Shown here: in pieces, positions 1 to 7,505 of the stretch
Position numbering within the stretch: the first letter of the stretch is position 1
Layout of the letters: each line of letters opens with the position of its first letter
From: Candidatus Polarisedimenticolia bacterium
GTDB taxonomy: Bacteria > Acidobacteriota > Polarisedimenticolia > Gp22-AA2 > AA152
DNA: 38,527 nucleotides
Assembly (NCBI GenBank): GCA_035764505.1
Contig: DASTZC010000261.1
Span: 1 to 38,527, forward strand
Direction of reading: 5' to 3'
Notes under the pieces: model-generated
Seen by the model: only the letters and a program-made list of their open reading frames with translations
Told to the model about the DNA's origin: nothing
Database searches by the model: none
Translations under genes and position numbers: made by a program

Positions 1-973
1 TCTTTTCGATCTCGGCGCACAGGTCGGGATTGTCCTTGAGCAGCTGGCGGGCTGCCTCGCGCCCCTGGCCCAGGCGGGTCTCGGCGTACGAGATCCAGGA
101 GCCCGATTTGTCGAGGACTCCCTGGGCGATGCCCAGATCCAGGAGGTCGCCTTCGCGCGAGATTCCCTGACCGTAGAGGATGTCGAACTCCGCCAGCTTG
201 AAGGGGGGCGCCATCTTGTTCTTCACCACCTTCATGCGCGTGCGGCTGCCGATGTCGGTGTCGGCCTCCTTGATCGAGCCGATGCGGCGGATGTCGATGC
301 GCACCGAGGCGTAGAACTTCAGGGCGCGCCCGCCGGTGGTGGTCTCGGGATTCCCGAACATCACGCCGATCTTCTCGCGGATCTGGTTGATGAAGATGAG
401 GGTCGTCCGGCTCTTGGAGACAATGCCGGTAAGCTTGCGCAGCGCCTGCGACATCAGGCGCGCCTGCAGCCCCACGTGCGCATCGCCCATCTCGCCTTCC
501 AGCTCGGCGCGCGGCACCAGGGCGGCCACGGAGTCGATTACCAGGACGTCCAAAGCCCCTGAGCGCACGAGGACTTCCGCGATCTCCAGCGCCTGCTCCC
601 CCGAATCGGGCTGTGAAATAAGGAGATTATCGGTGTCCACCCCCAATTTCTTGGCGTATTCTGGGTCGATGGCGTGCTCGGCGTCGACAAAAGCCGCCAT
701 GCCGCCAGCGCGCTGCGCCTGAGCCACGACGTGCAGGGCCAGCGTCGTTTTTCCCGACGATTCGGGGCCGTAGATCTCCACGATCCTGCCGCGCGGCAAG
801 CCCCCGATCCCCAGCGCGGCGTCCACCGAAAGGGACGTGGTGGAGATTGTCGCGATGTTGGACAGGACCTCCTTGGATCCCAGGCGCATGATGGAGCCCT
901 TGCCGAACTGCTTTTCAATCTGGGACAGCGCCATGTCGATGGCGCGTCCTCGCTCTTTCAGATCCTGGGACAT
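1..973 (-). CDS. recA: RecA recombinase, C-terminus beyond the window
   Basis: RecA is the ATP-dependent strand-exchange protein of homologous recombination and the SOS co-protease; it acts on single-stranded DNA in the cytoplasm. The reverse strand reads the canonical order: an N-terminal helix ([20 protein letters not shown]), Walker [10 protein letters not shown] at about residues 69-77, the [10 protein letters not shown] region, Walker B-like [11 protein letters not shown], and the loop regions with [19 protein letters not shown] and [15 protein letters not shown]. About 324 of the usual 340-350 residues are present. The missing part is the acidic C-terminal tail, cut by the left edge. 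The ATG at 973 is preceded by AGGAAGGA, about 8 nt away. A good sigma-70 promoter lies 57-86 nt upstream. The gene is divergent from the lytic transglycosylase gene. The identification is certain. Confidence 0.97.
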   Translation of the reverse strand, partial: MSQDLKERGRAIDMALSQIEKQFGKGSIMRLGSKEVLSNIATISTTSLSVDAALGIGGLPRGRIVEIYGPESSGKTTLALHVVAQAQRAGGMAAFVDAEHAIDPEYAKKLGVDTDNLLISQPDSGEQALEIAEVLVRSGALDVLVIDSVAALVPRAELEGEMGDAHVGLQARLMSQALRKLTGIVSKSRTTLIFINQIREKIGVMFGNPETTTGGRALKFYASVRIDIRRIGSIKEADTDIGSRTRMKVVKNKMAPPFKLAEFDILYGQGISREGDLLDLGIAQGVLDKSGSWISYAETRLGQGREAARQLLKDNPDLCAEIEK

Positions 974-1029
974 CGCGTCGTCCTTCCTGGAAAAAGGGGG
1001 AAAACTTTGGATGAAGGCCAAGAGGCCGC

Positions 1030-1059
1030 ATCTTAGAAGTTGGCGTCCATCCCTGTCAA
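1030..1059 (-). promoter_or_regulatory. recA promoter (-35 TTGACA, -10 TAAGAT)
   Basis: On the reverse strand a perfect -35 TTGACA (1059-1054) is followed by an 18-nt spacer and TAAGAT (1035-1030). This places transcription start near 1023 and gives a leader of about 50 nt before the recA ATG at 973. It is a prediction from consensus only. I see no SOS box of a known type overlapping it. Confidence 0.6.
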
Positions 1060-1220
1060 GAACCGCAAGACCCGGCGACGTGGCAAGCCGCACGCCAGTC
1101 AGACAACGATTCGCTGTCCGCCCCCTGCTCGCCCCGAGAACCCCTCTCGATCCAAGAGTTGCGTCCCGGCATCAATCCAATTCATCGAGGATCTGGATGC
1201 AGGTAAAAACCGAATAGAGC

Positions 1221-1246
1221 TGTTCAAATGTGAACACGGCCGAACA
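1221..1246. promoter_or_regulatory. Candidate operator: three GTTC/GAAC half-sites
   Basis: TGTTC-N6-GAACA (1221-1236) is a perfect inverted repeat. A second GAACA at 1242-1246 repeats the right arm exactly 10 bp on, about one helical turn. GTTC/GAAC half-sites are used by several LexA families, but with other spacings. The site is about 70 bp upstream of the transglycosylase promoter and about 160 bp upstream of the recA promoter, so its target is unclear. A regulator-binding role is inferred. Confidence 0.3.
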
Positions 1247-1312
1247 TGGGTGTAACGTCCAGGCCGTGGTCGCGGAATTTCATAAGAAAAAGGCAATAAA
1301 TGGTCAATATTC

Positions 1313-1342
1313 TTGACTTTGGGTAAAACCACCTTCTATATT
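1313..1342 (+). promoter_or_regulatory. Promoter of the lytic transglycosylase gene
   Basis: TTGACT (1313-1318) and TATATT (1337-1342) are separated by 18 nt inside an AT-rich pocket. The predicted start is near 1349, about 39 nt upstream of the ATG at 1388. AGAGGG at 1371-1376 can serve as the ribosome-binding site. Confidence 0.6.
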
Positions 1343-1387
1343 ACGTAAGTATTGTTCGTGACCAACCCGTAGAGGGCACTCCAAACC

Positions 1388-3484
1388 ATGCCATCTCAAA
1401 GACTTCTACCGCTAGTACTGTTGCTTTCGCTGGCCACTGCCGCCTGCGCCTCCGGCCACAATTCCTCCGGCGCGCGGCCCGTCTCCGTCATTCCGGCGTC
1501 GGCGACGCCCCTATTGACACCGCCAGCGGCCGCGGAAACGTCAGATTCCGGACAGGAGCCTGCGAAGGACCAGGCGCCGGCCCCCTCGGACAAGGTCGGG
1601 GCGGTCATCGAGGCGATGCAGGACCTCTACAACTCGGGACTCGAGGCGCACAAGGCGGGACGCTTCGACGAGGCGCGCGACTATTTCGACCAGGCGGTTG
1701 AGACGGCGCTGAACGGGCCGGTCGACATCGACGCCAACGTAGCGCTGAAGGCGGCCTACGAGGAGATGCTGGTCAACATCGACGGTTTGGAAGGGGACCT
1801 CTACCAGGACGGCGTCGCGCAGGGTGAAGAGCCTCCCAAGGACGAGCTGAAAGACATCACCGACTATCTCTCTCCCGAAGAAGCCGAGAAGGAGCGCGAG
1901 AAGGTCCAGGCAGCCTCCCCGGAAGTCCAGTACGACATTCCGATGGTCCTCAACGACAAGGTGCTCACCTTCATCGAGGCTTTCCAGACGCGGATGCGCG
2001 GCCCCTTCGAGGCGGGCCTGGTCCGCTCGGGCCGCTACCTGTCGATGATCAGGAAGATCTTCGCGGAAGAAGGGGTGCCGCTGGATCTGGCCTACATGGC
2101 GCACCAGGAAAGCGCTTTCAAGACCAGCGCTTATTCGCGGGCCAAAGCCAGGGGACTCTGGCAGTTCATCGCTCCCACCGGGCGCAAATACGGATTGAAG
2201 CGGGACCAGTGGGTGGACGAGCGCTCCGATCCGGAGAAGTCGACGCGCGCGGCGGCCGCCTATCTGAAGGACCTCTACGCGATGTTCGGCGATTGGCACC
2301 TGGCGATGGCCGCCTACAACGCCGGCGAGGGGAAGGTGGGGCGCGGACTGACGCGTACCGGCACCAAGGATTTCTGGAGCCTGGCTTCGAACAAGCGGGC
2401 CCTACGCACCGAGACCAAGAACTACGTTCCGGCCATCCTTGCCTCGATGGTCATCGACAAGGCGCCGCAAGAGTACGGCTTTCACGTGGAGCCGGTGGCC
2501 GAGCTGACGTATGACTGGGTGAAGCTGGACACCGCCACCGACCTCAAGGTGGCGGCCGAGTGCGCCGGCATCTCGGTGGACGAGCTTCGCGATCTCAACC
2601 CGGAGCTGCGGACGATGGCCACGCCCCCGTATGCCGAGGGGTACTCGCTGCGCGTGCCCTTCGGATCCGGGCAGAGCTTCTCGGAGAAGTACGCGGCCAT
2701 CCCCGCCACCGAGCGGCTGAAGTGGGCCACCCACGTGGTGCGCCGCGGCGAGACGATCGGCGTCATCGCCCGCAAGTACGGCGTGTCGACCTCCGCCGTG
2801 CTGACCGCGAATTCGCTCAAGAGCTCGCGCCTGCACGCGGGCCAGTCGCTGATGATCCCGCTGTCGGGCGGCATGACGCAGCAGCCGGTGGAGCGGGCGC
2901 AGTACGATGAAGAGGCGCCGACCTACGATCGCGGCGAGAAGGTCGTGCACCGCGTCCGCAAGGGCGAGACGCTGCAGAAGATCGCGGCCCGCTACCATAC
3001 GACGATCGACAGTCTGAGGTCCTGGAACGGCATCTCCGGCTCCTCGATCCGCGCCGGCCAGCGCATCACCGCCTATTACCGGACGGTGGCGACGGCGCCG
3101 GTGGACACCAACGACGCGCCGGCGACGGTGGCGGCAGGCGGCGAGTACAAGGTGCGGCGCGGCGACACGCTGTACAGCATCGCGCAGCGCTTCGGCATGA
3201 CGGTGGACCAGCTGCGCTCCGCCAACAACCTTGGGCGCAAGAGCGTCATCAAGCCGGGCGACCGGCTGAAGGTGTCGGGCGGCCCCGACGTGGAAGGCTC
3301 GCTGACGCGGCCTTCAGGCCCGTCGTCGACCAACGTCATCCGCTATCGCGTGCGCCCGGGCGACACCCTGGAGCGCATCGCGACCCGGCACAACGTGGAG
3401 GTCTCCGAGGTTATGCGCTGGAACAACCTTCACTCCGCGGACGAGATCTACGTCGGGACGACGCTGCGCCTGCACGTCAACTAG
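1388..3484 (+). CDS. MltD-like membrane-bound lytic murein transglycosylase with four LysM repeats
   Basis: This 698-residue lipoprotein is predicted to cleave the MurNAc-GlcNAc bond of peptidoglycan without water, forming 1,6-anhydro ends. The N-terminus is a lipoprotein signal with candidate acylated Cys20 (TAAC). Residues about 75-105 look like one TPR-type helical hairpin. The SLT domain spans about 228-345, with the catalytic Glu in AHQESAF (Glu241), then GLWQFIAPTGRKYGL and AMAAYNAGEGKV. Four LysM peptidoglycan-binding repeats follow at about 448-491, 519-562, 586-629 and 652-698, each starting VRxGxT. Domain order and length match MltD with extra LysM units. It has its own promoter and is divergent from recA. 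An intrinsic terminator lies about 60 nt past the stop. Family assignment is firm; the exact symbol is not. Confidence 0.93.
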   Translation: MPSQRLLPLVLLLSLATAACASGHNSSGARPVSVIPASATPLLTPPAAAETSDSGQEPAKDQAPAPSDKVGAVIEAMQDLYNSGLEAHKAGRFDEARDYFDQAVETALNGPVDIDANVALKAAYEEMLVNIDGLEGDLYQDGVAQGEEPPKDELKDITDYLSPEEAEKEREKVQAASPEVQYDIPMVLNDKVLTFIEAFQTRMRGPFEAGLVRSGRYLSMIRKIFAEEGVPLDLAYMAHQESAFKTSAYSRAKARGLWQFIAPTGRKYGLKRDQWVDERSDPEKSTRAAAAYLKDLYAMFGDWHLAMAAYNAGEGKVGRGLTRTGTKDFWSLASNKRALRTETKNYVPAILASMVIDKAPQEYGFHVEPVAELTYDWVKLDTATDLKVAAECAGISVDELRDLNPELRTMATPPYAEGYSLRVPFGSGQSFSEKYAAIPATERLKWATHVVRRGETIGVIARKYGVSTSAVLTANSLKSSRLHAGQSLMIPLSGGMTQQPVERAQYDEEAPTYDRGEKVVHRVRKGETLQKIAARYHTTIDSLRSWNGISGSSIRAGQRITAYYRTVATAPVDTNDAPATVAAGGEYKVRRGDTLYSIAQRFGMTVDQLRSANNLGRKSVIKPGDRLKVSGGPDVEGSLTRPSGPSSTNVIRYRVRPGDTLERIATRHNVEVSEVMRWNNLHSADEIYVGTTLRLHVN

Positions 3485-3488
3485 ATTT

Positions 3489-3517
3489 TTGACAGCGGCG
3501 CGACGGGCCGCTAGCAT
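3489..3517 (+). promoter_or_regulatory. Near-consensus sigma-70 promoter in the transglycosylase-comM gap
   Basis: TTGACA (3489-3494), a 17-nt spacer and TAGCAT (3512-3517) make one of the best promoter matches in the window. It begins 4 nt after the transglycosylase stop codon. The predicted start is near 3524. It drives either comM with a structured leader or a short terminated RNA, because a strong terminator follows at 3547-3587. Confidence 0.65.
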
Positions 3518-3523
3518 GAAATT

Positions 3524-3587
3524 CGCTTCCGGGAGGGAGCGGACAGGGAGAGCCGAGGGGTAATACCCCGGGCTCTCCTTTTATTTT
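3524..3587 (+). ncRNA. Candidate small RNA or attenuated comM leader
   Basis: From the predicted start, the transcript would fold as a 7-bp hairpin with a GGGA (GNRA-type) tetraloop at 3524-3541. A 5-nt linker and a strong terminator hairpin ending in a U-rich tract at 3587 follow. The unit is about 64 nt, holds no open reading frame, and ends 20 nt before the comM start. It may be an independent small RNA, or a leader whose terminator controls read-through into comM. I know of no matching RNA family. The structure is read directly from the sequence; the function is inference. Confidence 0.4.
3547..3587 (+). terminator. Strong intrinsic terminator before comM
   Basis: GGAGAGCC (3547-3554) pairs perfectly with GGCTCTCC (3571-3578). 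The interior extends the stem with GGGGT/ACCCC around an AAT loop. TTTTATTTT follows at 3579-3587. It could end the transglycosylase transcript, but it also lies just downstream of the promoter at 3489-3517. Confidence 0.8.
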
Positions 3588-3607
3588 GCCCGGGTGAAAG
3601 GCGAACC

Positions 3608-5134
3608 GTGCTGGCCCGGGTTCAAAGCGGCGCGATCGTCGGGATCGAGGCCGTCCCCGTCTGGGTCGAGGTCGACCTGTGCGGCGGCATTCCCTGCGTG
3701 AACATGGTGGGGCTTCCCGATGCCGCCGTGCGCGAGAGCCGCGATCGCGTGCGTGCCGCCATCCAGAACAGCGGCCTTTCCTTCCCCCCTCGCCGAATCA
3801 CCGTCAATCTCGCCCCCGCCGCCTTGCGCAAGGAAGGCACGGCGCTGGACCTCCCCGTGGCCGTCGGCATTCTTCTGGGAGCCGGCACCATTGCGGCTGG
3901 AAAGGCCGATGGATTGTTCCTGGCGGGGGAGCTGTCGCTGGATGGCGGCCTGCGACCCGTCTCGGGGGCCATCTCGATGGCGCTGGCGGCGCGCGGGCTT
4001 GGCTGCCGCGGCATGCTGCTGCCCGCCTCGGTGGCATCGCAGGCTTCGGTCGTTCCTGGAGTCTCAGTCTTCCCGGTCCGCAGCCTCGCCGAGGTGGTGG
4101 CTTTTCTGATGGGCGAGTCGGAGATCGGGGCGCTGCCGGAGCTCGATTACTCCGCGGCGGGGGAGGAGGACTGGACCGGGGAGGACTTGGCCGAAGTGGC
4201 GGGCCAAAGGGCCGCCCGACGGGCGCTCGAGGTGGCGGCCTCGGGCGGTCACAACCTCTTATTAGTGGGGCCGCCCGGGTCGGGCAAGACGATGCTGGCC
4301 CGGCGGCTCCCGGGCATCCTGCCGCCTCTGGGGCGCGAGGAAGCAGTGGAGGCGACACGGGTCCACAGCGCCGCCGGATTGGTCCAGAACGGCACGCTGC
4401 TTCGCCGCCGGCCCTTCCGGGCGCCCCATCATTCCATCAGCGGCGTCGGCCTGGCGGGAGGAGGCTCGGTCCCGCGGCCGGGGGAAGTCTCGCTGGCGCA
4501 CCACGGCGTTTTGTTCCTCGATGAGCTGCCGGAGTTCCGGCGCGGCGCGCTGGAAGTCCTGCGCCAGCCGATGGAGGAGGGGAAGGTCGTCATCAACCGG
4601 GCGCTGCAGATTCTGGAGTTCCCGGCGCGCTTCATGCTGGTGGCGGCGATGAACCCGTGCAAGTGCGGCAACCTGGGAGTGGCGGGGGCCGATTGCCGCT
4701 GCACGCCTCTGCAGGTGCGGGAGTATCGTGGCCGCATCTCCGGGCCGCTGCTGGACCGCTTCGACATCCACCTGGAGGTGCCGCGCGTTCCGGCCGGTGA
4801 CTTGCACGCCACGGCGCCTGGCGAATCCTCGGAGGTGGTGCGCGACAGGGTAGCGGCGGCTCGCGAGACTCAGGGCCGGCGCTTTGCCGGCCGCGCGACG
4901 CGCACGAACGCGGCGATGACCGCGTCTCAGCTGCGCGAGCATTGCGCCCTCGATGCTGTGGGACGCAAGCTCCTGCGCGGCGCCGTAGACCGCCTCGGCC
5001 TCTCGGCCCGCGCCCACAACCGGATTCTCAAGGTGGCGAGAACGCTGGCCGATCTCGCGGGCGCGCCGGAAATCGCCCCCGTCCACCTCGCCGAAGCGAT
5101 CCAGTACCGCTTGCTGGATCGCTCGGAACGCTAG
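3608..5134 (+). CDS. comM: ComM/YifB family AAA+ ATPase (Mg-chelatase-like)
   Basis: ComM is a hexameric DNA helicase that promotes branch migration during natural transformation; homologues are annotated YifB or Mg-chelatase-like. The 508-residue frame has the usual length. The N-terminal ribosomal-S5-like domain opens MLARVQSGAIVGIEA and contains VGLPDAAVRESRDRV. The AAA+ core has Walker A GPPGSGKTM at about 221-229, the RPFRAPHHSISGVGLAGG segment, Walker B VLFLDELPEF, and AMNPCKCG. The C-terminal Mg-chelatase domain ends with the AHNRILKVARTLADL helix. The start is GTG at 3608 with AAAGG just upstream, matching the conserved N-terminus. Although 20 nt from a terminator, it shows no sign of truncation. 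Possession of comM is not itself proof of competence. Confidence 0.95.
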   Translation: MLARVQSGAIVGIEAVPVWVEVDLCGGIPCVNMVGLPDAAVRESRDRVRAAIQNSGLSFPPRRITVNLAPAALRKEGTALDLPVAVGILLGAGTIAAGKADGLFLAGELSLDGGLRPVSGAISMALAARGLGCRGMLLPASVASQASVVPGVSVFPVRSLAEVVAFLMGESEIGALPELDYSAAGEEDWTGEDLAEVAGQRAARRALEVAASGGHNLLLVGPPGSGKTMLARRLPGILPPLGREEAVEATRVHSAAGLVQNGTLLRRRPFRAPHHSISGVGLAGGGSVPRPGEVSLAHHGVLFLDELPEFRRGALEVLRQPMEEGKVVINRALQILEFPARFMLVAAMNPCKCGNLGVAGADCRCTPLQVREYRGRISGPLLDRFDIHLEVPRVPAGDLHATAPGESSEVVRDRVAAARETQGRRFAGRATRTNAAMTASQLREHCALDAVGRKLLRGAVDRLGLSARAHNRILKVARTLADLAGAPEIAPVHLAEAIQYRLLDRSER

Positions 5135-5174
5135 GCCATCGAGGATTCACACCATGGCGCCGCAATCCTGGCGC

Positions 5175-5180
5175 TATAAT
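5175..5180 (+). promoter_or_regulatory. Consensus -10 box upstream of the TonB_C gene
   Basis: A perfect TATAAT lies at 5175-5180, but I find no good -35 at the right distance. TTCACA at 5146-5151 is 23 nt away, which is too far. Transcription from it would start about at the ATG of the 11-residue open frame at 5189. The promoter call is tentative. Confidence 0.35.
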
Positions 5181-5188
5181 TCCGCCAG

Positions 5189-5224
5189 ATGAAGCAAATC
5201 GACCTGGACCTGGGAGATGGATGA
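5189..5224 (+). CDS. Possible 11-residue upstream open frame before the TonB_C gene
   Basis: A mini-frame MKQIDLDLGDG ends with TGA at 5222-5224, directly abutting the ATG of the next gene at 5225. Its last codons carry the GGGAG that serves as that gene's ribosome-binding site. The arrangement would allow terminating ribosomes to restart. There is no evidence of translation beyond this geometry, and it may be chance. Confidence 0.25.
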   Translation: MKQIDLDLGDG

Positions 5225-5725
5225 ATGACCGCCAACACGCCGAGATATGTGGCCTTGATAGTGGGCTTCTCGGTTATCCAGGCGATCGGCACCACGCGGG
5301 CAGCGCCCGAGAAGATTCCCAACGATAAAGTAATCCACCCTCTGATGAAAGGTGTGGCCGAGCCGCAGCTCATCCCGGGGTCGCGCATCAATCCGGTTTA
5401 TCCCGAGCAATGGCTCAAACACCATCTTGGAGCGGTGGTGATTCTCCAAGGGGTCGTCGAGAAGAGTGGGAGCGTGCGAGAGCTCGCCCCCCTCAAGACC
5501 GATCTAAGAGTGGAAGAAGGGTGTTCCAAGGAGCCGGTGGATTCGAAGGACAAGCAGGGAGTCCCGCCCAAAGCGGCCCGTGACTTTGAGATCGCCGCCC
5601 TCAAGGCGGTGAAGCAATGGAAATATCGTCCGGCCGAGATGAACGACATGCCGGTCGAGGTTTTCTACACAATGATCGTGGAGTTCACCTCCTGCCCCGT
5701 GGAGCCTGGGAAGCAGCTCCCTTAG
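5225..5725 (+). CDS. Secreted TonB C-terminal-domain protein
   Basis: The 166-residue product has a signal peptide (hydrophobic stretch about residues 8-21, likely cleaved after TTRA). From about residue 60 to 155 it has a TonB C-terminal fold: PVYPEQW, GVVEKSGSVREL, AALKAVKQWKYRPAEMND and VEVFYTMIVEF. TonB transmits inner-membrane energy to outer-membrane receptors. This protein lacks the N-terminal membrane anchor and proline-rich spacer of a full transducer, so it is a stand-alone periplasmic domain of the kind common in Acidobacteriota. The domain contains a Lys- and Asp-rich insertion before the AALKAVKQW helix. The ATG at 5225 has GGGAG upstream. The partner is unknown, and energy transduction cannot be assumed. 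Confidence 0.8.
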   Translation: MTANTPRYVALIVGFSVIQAIGTTRAAPEKIPNDKVIHPLMKGVAEPQLIPGSRINPVYPEQWLKHHLGAVVILQGVVEKSGSVRELAPLKTDLRVEEGCSKEPVDSKDKQGVPPKAARDFEIAALKAVKQWKYRPAEMNDMPVEVFYTMIVEFTSCPVEPGKQLP

Positions 5726-5935
5726 GCGGGTCCTGCGCTTCTGTCAGGCTCAATCACTAACCACGCCGGAAGGGTTCCTGCTTCCTTGAACAGCGTCTTC
5801 TTGGGAAAAAGGGCGGCCGCCTCGATTTCCTTTTCCGCTCTTGTCCACGGCGGGATCTCGCGGAAAGGCTCGAGGCGACCACCCAGGCTTTCTCCTCACG
5901 ATGGCAAGGCTATCGCTGGCCTGAAAACCGCACGC

Positions 5936-7237
5936 TCAACGGTCCCCGGCCACCACGTACGCAACGTTGATTCCCGTCAGCAGGAAGTCGACGCGGCCGT
6001 CGCCGTTGACGTCTCCCAGTGGAAGAGCGTCGAAGCCGACTTCGCGCGCCGCTTCGGTGCCGGTGAAGGTGCGCAGCGTCCTACCGGCCTTCCCGGAGAT
6101 GAGGTAGGTCTTTCCACCATCCTCAGCACCCGCATCGCTCAGGTTCGCGCTGATGATGAGCTCGGGGACCTTGTCGCCGTCCAGGTCGTGCACGGGCCGG
6201 CCGGCCCCGAAGCTGTCGCCGGCGATCTCTCCGTTGAAGATCTTGAGGGCCCCTTGATCTTCGCTGTTTCCCGAGAAGATGTAGCCGCGGCCGGTGTCCG
6301 GCCCGAGGCGGGTGTCGAGGAAGTCGGCGACGTAGATGTCCGGAACGCGGTCGCCGTTGAAGTCCTCCGACGCGTGCACGTAGAAATGCCCGAAGGTGGC
6401 GGCCGTGTTCTTGGGCGCTAGAGTCCGCAGGTAGGCGCCGTTCCGTCCGCTCAGGACATAGGCTTGTCCGGTACCGCTCGGATGGTTCGGGTCGCCGGCG
6501 GCGCCCACGCACTGCTCCGGAAGGCCATCGCCGTCCAGGTCGCCGACTCCCGAAACCCCGGTGCCCAGCGAGCCTTCCTCGAAATGCCCGTCCTGCGACC
6601 AGATCGTCGAGCCGTCGCGCCCCGAGATCGCAACAACCTGCCCCGAGAAGGTGGCGGTCGGGGAAGCGAGAGGCAACCCCACGATGAGATCGGCGTAGGT
6701 GTCGCCGTTCACGTCCCCCGCGGCATTGATGTCATAGCCGAAGAAGCTTCCCGCAGCCCCCGCCAGGTCGTAGAGCAGCGAATGGTCCTTCCCGGAGACG
6801 ACGACGACCCGGCCGTTCTCACCGGGAGTGAAGCCGAATCGTCCCGGTCCTCCCGCTGCGTAGTCGGGAATCCCATCGTGATTCACATCCCCGACTCCCG
6901 CCACGCTGAATCCCAGGCGGTTGTTGGTGATTCCCGTCACCACGTTCAGGAGCGCTCCGTCCTTGCCGGAGTAGACGTAGGCCCGGCCGGAAAGAGTGCC
7001 GCCGGCGTTGCTGCGTGGCGCTCCGATGATGAACTCCGAGGCGCCGTCGCCATTCAGATCGCCGATGGCCGAGGCCATGAAGCCATAGAACCCGGGAGCC
7101 TCGGGCTGAAGCGTGTAGAGCACCTGGACATTGGGCTCCAGGAACTGGGCATGAGCCGGGGACGCCGATCCGATGGCGCCTCCCACGGCAAGGGCGACAA
7201 GGCCGAAGAGCCGATCGGTGCGAAGCCTGTGAGACAT
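5936..7237 (-). CDS. Secreted FG-GAP/VCBS beta-propeller protein
   Basis: From the chosen ATG this is 433 residues: a signal peptide with likely cleavage after SPAHA, then seven FG-GAP (integrin-alpha-like) repeats. Each repeat carries a DxNxDGxxD-type calcium loop, such as GDLNGDGASEFIIG, GDVNHDGIPDYAAG, GDLDGDGLPEQCVG and GDVNGDGRVDFLLTG. Seven repeats are what a closed seven-bladed propeller needs. Start choice: AAGGAGG lies 8 nt upstream of the ATG at 7237 and the signal peptide follows at once. The open frame extends to 7333 but that extension looks non-coding. Such proteins are extracellular and bind ligands or other surface proteins; the partner cannot be told. No sorting or anchor domain is seen at the C-terminus. 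Confidence 0.85.
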   Translation of the reverse strand: MSHRLRTDRLFGLVALAVGGAIGSASPAHAQFLEPNVQVLYTLQPEAPGFYGFMASAIGDLNGDGASEFIIGAPRSNAGGTLSGRAYVYSGKDGALLNVVTGITNNRLGFSVAGVGDVNHDGIPDYAAGGPGRFGFTPGENGRVVVVSGKDHSLLYDLAGAAGSFFGYDINAAGDVNGDTYADLIVGLPLASPTATFSGQVVAISGRDGSTIWSQDGHFEEGSLGTGVSGVGDLDGDGLPEQCVGAAGDPNHPSGTGQAYVLSGRNGAYLRTLAPKNTAATFGHFYVHASEDFNGDRVPDIYVADFLDTRLGPDTGRGYIFSGNSEDQGALKIFNGEIAGDSFGAGRPVHDLDGDKVPELIISANLSDAGAEDGGKTYLISGKAGRTLRTFTGTEAAREVGFDALPLGDVNGDGRVDFLLTGINVAYVVAGDR

Positions 7238-7482
7238 GAGGAACCTCCTTGGCATGGGGGATGGGCATTGGGGTGATGAATCAGCGGGGGCACTGCTGGC
7301 CGAGAGAGAGGTGATCACGATTGCTCCGATCACTTACCGCCAGTTGTGGATGCCCCCGGCCGTGAAGATCCTCTGAATGCCCGCGTGCATCAACGGGTTT
7401 GACGGAGAACTACATTTTCCGGGGATCAGGACCAGCTTCCGAGTGACCAAAGCCAGTCCTGCGGGCGGATGCCGTCAGACTG

Positions 7483-7505
7483 AAAAAAGCCGGGGAGGCG
7501 CGGCT
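7483..7505 (-). terminator. Intrinsic terminator of the LytTR regulator/kinase operon
   Basis: On the reverse strand AGCCG (7505-7501), an 8-nt loop, CGGCT (7492-7488) and a run of Ts follow the regulator's stop codon directly. The 5-bp GC-rich stem overlaps the last base of the stop codon. It is short but well placed. Confidence 0.55.

Larger units (their letters stand above)
974..1387. other. Divergent recA / lytic transglycosylase intergenic region
   Basis: This 414-bp gap separates divergent recA and the lytic transglycosylase gene. It holds the recA promoter (1030-1059), the transglycosylase promoter (1313-1342), and a cluster of GTTC/GAAC half-sites at 1221-1246. The half-sites are TGTTC at 1221, GAACA at 1232 and GAACA at 1242. 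The part from about 1200 to 1350 is clearly more AT-rich than the coding DNA around it. The short open frames here have no ribosome-binding sites or recognisable domains, so I do not call them genes. Confidence 0.6.

Noticed and set aside
7238-7333. Extension of the FG-GAP protein start to 7333
   Set aside because: A strong ribosome-binding site and a signal peptide place the start at 7237.
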